64,000 bases of DNA. Source: Paenibacillus sp. FSL H7-0331. GTDB lineage: Bacteria > Bacillota > Bacilli > Paenibacillales > NBRC-103111. The stretch spans positions 186,001 to 250,000 of the forward strand of contig NZ_MRTH01000006.1 of the NCBI RefSeq assembly GCF_001956045.1, in the 5' to 3' direction. A model generated the notes under the pieces. The model was not told where the DNA came from, did no database searches, and worked only from the letters and a program-made list of their open reading frames with translations. This document shows, piece after piece, positions 63,441-64,000 of this stretch; the stretch's first letter is position 1; each line of letters starts with the position of its first letter. Made by a program: the position numbers and the translations under genes.

Positions 63441-64000
63441 TTGTTTTCTACTCGTTTTTTATGGCGTACGGTTGGGTTGGCCGCGTTGCTGTCAACGCTT
63501 ATTTGTGTGTTTGGATTCGTATATGCCATTAATCAGATTATGTATCCGAAGCTTGCTGCTAATAATGATTTTGCGATTCCTGTTGAAGTTGTGAAGCCCA
63601 AAGAGTCGCCGCTCGCGTCCAAGGACAAAATTCAAATCGTGGCGCTTGGTGATTCATTGACTGCCGGAACTGGCGATTTGTCGGGACGTGGTTATGTCGG
63701 GCAAACGAAGGAAAAGCTGGAGCAGCAGCTGGGCAAGCCTGTATATATACTAAACAACTTTGCAATTCCCGGTTTCCGGACTTATGATGTGCTGAAGGAT
63801 ATGGATGCCAAAAAAGATATAGGCACTTCACTGTCCCAGGCGGATCTGATCCTGCTAACCGTTGGCGGTAATGATTTGTTCGAGGGTGGACAAGGGGTAT
63901 TGAGTACAACCGGGGAGGAAGGCTTCAATCCCAAGGCTGCGGAAGAACGGATGCCAGAAGCCTTACAGAGGCTGGAGCAAATTCTGGATCGGGTCGCCAA
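63441..64000 (+). CDS. SGNH/GDSL-type hydrolase, partial at the right edge
   Basis: An open frame from TTG at 63441 through the end of the window (186 codons seen). A membrane segment (about 8-32) is followed by block I 'IVALGDSLTAGTGD' with the catalytic serine, and block III 'LLTVGGNDLFEGG' with Gly and Asn oxyanion residues. The His/Asp block lies beyond the edge. The family (YpmR-like) includes secreted esterases and lipases. RBS GGAGGGGGAGAGG. The 160-bp gap before it holds a TTGACA at 63351 without a proper -10. Confidence 0.85.
   Translation, partial: MFSTRFLWRTVGLAALLSTLICVFGFVYAINQIMYPKLAANNDFAIPVEVVKPKESPLASKDKIQIVALGDSLTAGTGDLSGRGYVGQTKEKLEQQLGKPVYILNNFAIPGFRTYDVLKDMDAKKDIGTSLSQADLILLTVGGNDLFEGGQGVLSTTGEEGFNPKAAEERMPEALQRLEQILDRVA

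Noticed and set aside
1..64000. A large undescribed defence or biosynthetic system
   Set aside because: I looked for clusters of unknown genes, toxin-antitoxin pairs, restriction, CRISPR, retron and NRPS/PKS motifs and found none; unknown genes occur singly or in pairs inside housekeeping DNA.

Overview
The window reads as chromosomal core DNA of a spore-forming, Gram-positive member of the Bacillales, most likely Paenibacillaceae. I base this on gene order (rpsU-yqeY-yqfCD-phoH-yqfF-ybeY-dgkA-cdd-era-yqzL-recO-ppsR-yqxD-dnaG-sigA, and a typA-ylaH-ylaJ-ylaK-type cluster), on sporulation families (YqfC, YqfD, YhcN/YlaJ, RsfA, DUF2626, DUF3907), on strong GGAGG ribosome sites with frequent GTG and TTG starts, and on a copper-amine-oxidase-like stalk domain of a kind common in Paenibacillus exoproteins. 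The genus is inferred from memory of families, not from a search. No tRNA, rRNA, CRISPR array, prophage or insertion sequence was seen; the one structural RNA is RNase P RNA.

Layout. 1-7.2 kb: the end of addA (recombination nuclease/helicase), a secreted GH26-like glycosidase, and a membrane GGDEF-EAL c-di-GMP protein. 7.3-25.2 kb: a long housekeeping run for translation, RNA and membrane maintenance (hit, rpsU, yqeY, short nfeD, yqfC, yqfD, phoH, yqfF, ybeY, dgkA, cdd, era, yqzL, recO) followed by ppsR, yqxD, dnaG, sigA, a membrane protein, trmK and a Nif3-family gene. 25.2-33.9 kb: rnpB (class A architecture, unlike B. subtilis), a divergent subtilase, ypuI, a GH15 hydrolase, a DUF1540 protein, a lytic transglycosylase, a cysteine desulfurase paired with thiI, and a TerC-family exporter. 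34.0-38.7 kb: a compact iron-uptake locus of an AraC regulator and two half-ABC transporters of the YbtP/YbtQ (IrtA/IrtB) type, with a perfect Fur box and a weaker second one. 38.8-44.9 kb: typA and a yla-like cluster in which two unrecognised overlapping genes sit near the place of ylaI. 44.9-49.3 kb: unrecognised secreted or lipoprotein genes, a MidA-type methyltransferase and DUF2626. 49.7-60.5 kb: rsfA-like, panE, DUF3397 and comFB-like genes, then a five-gene oligopeptide ABC operon that separates them from bshC. 60.5-64 kb: ahcY, a LysM-G5-M23 lipoprotein and the start of an SGNH hydrolase.

The most interesting signal that gene families do not explain is a dispersed RNA-like cassette. 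It has a conserved head (TGCTTACGAAGACAG-like), a short hairpin whose two arms change together between copies, and a tail that usually carries the Shine-Dalgarno sequence. I find it in front of nfeD, phoH, a coiled-coil gene and a DUF2626 gene, and twice in tandem in front of oppB. Other notable items are a large acidic insertion in YbeY, a class A rnpB, a GC-rich multi-hairpin intergenic element after typA, a 13-bp inverted repeat before recO, and hairpins placed at the very start of the typA and GH26 leaders.
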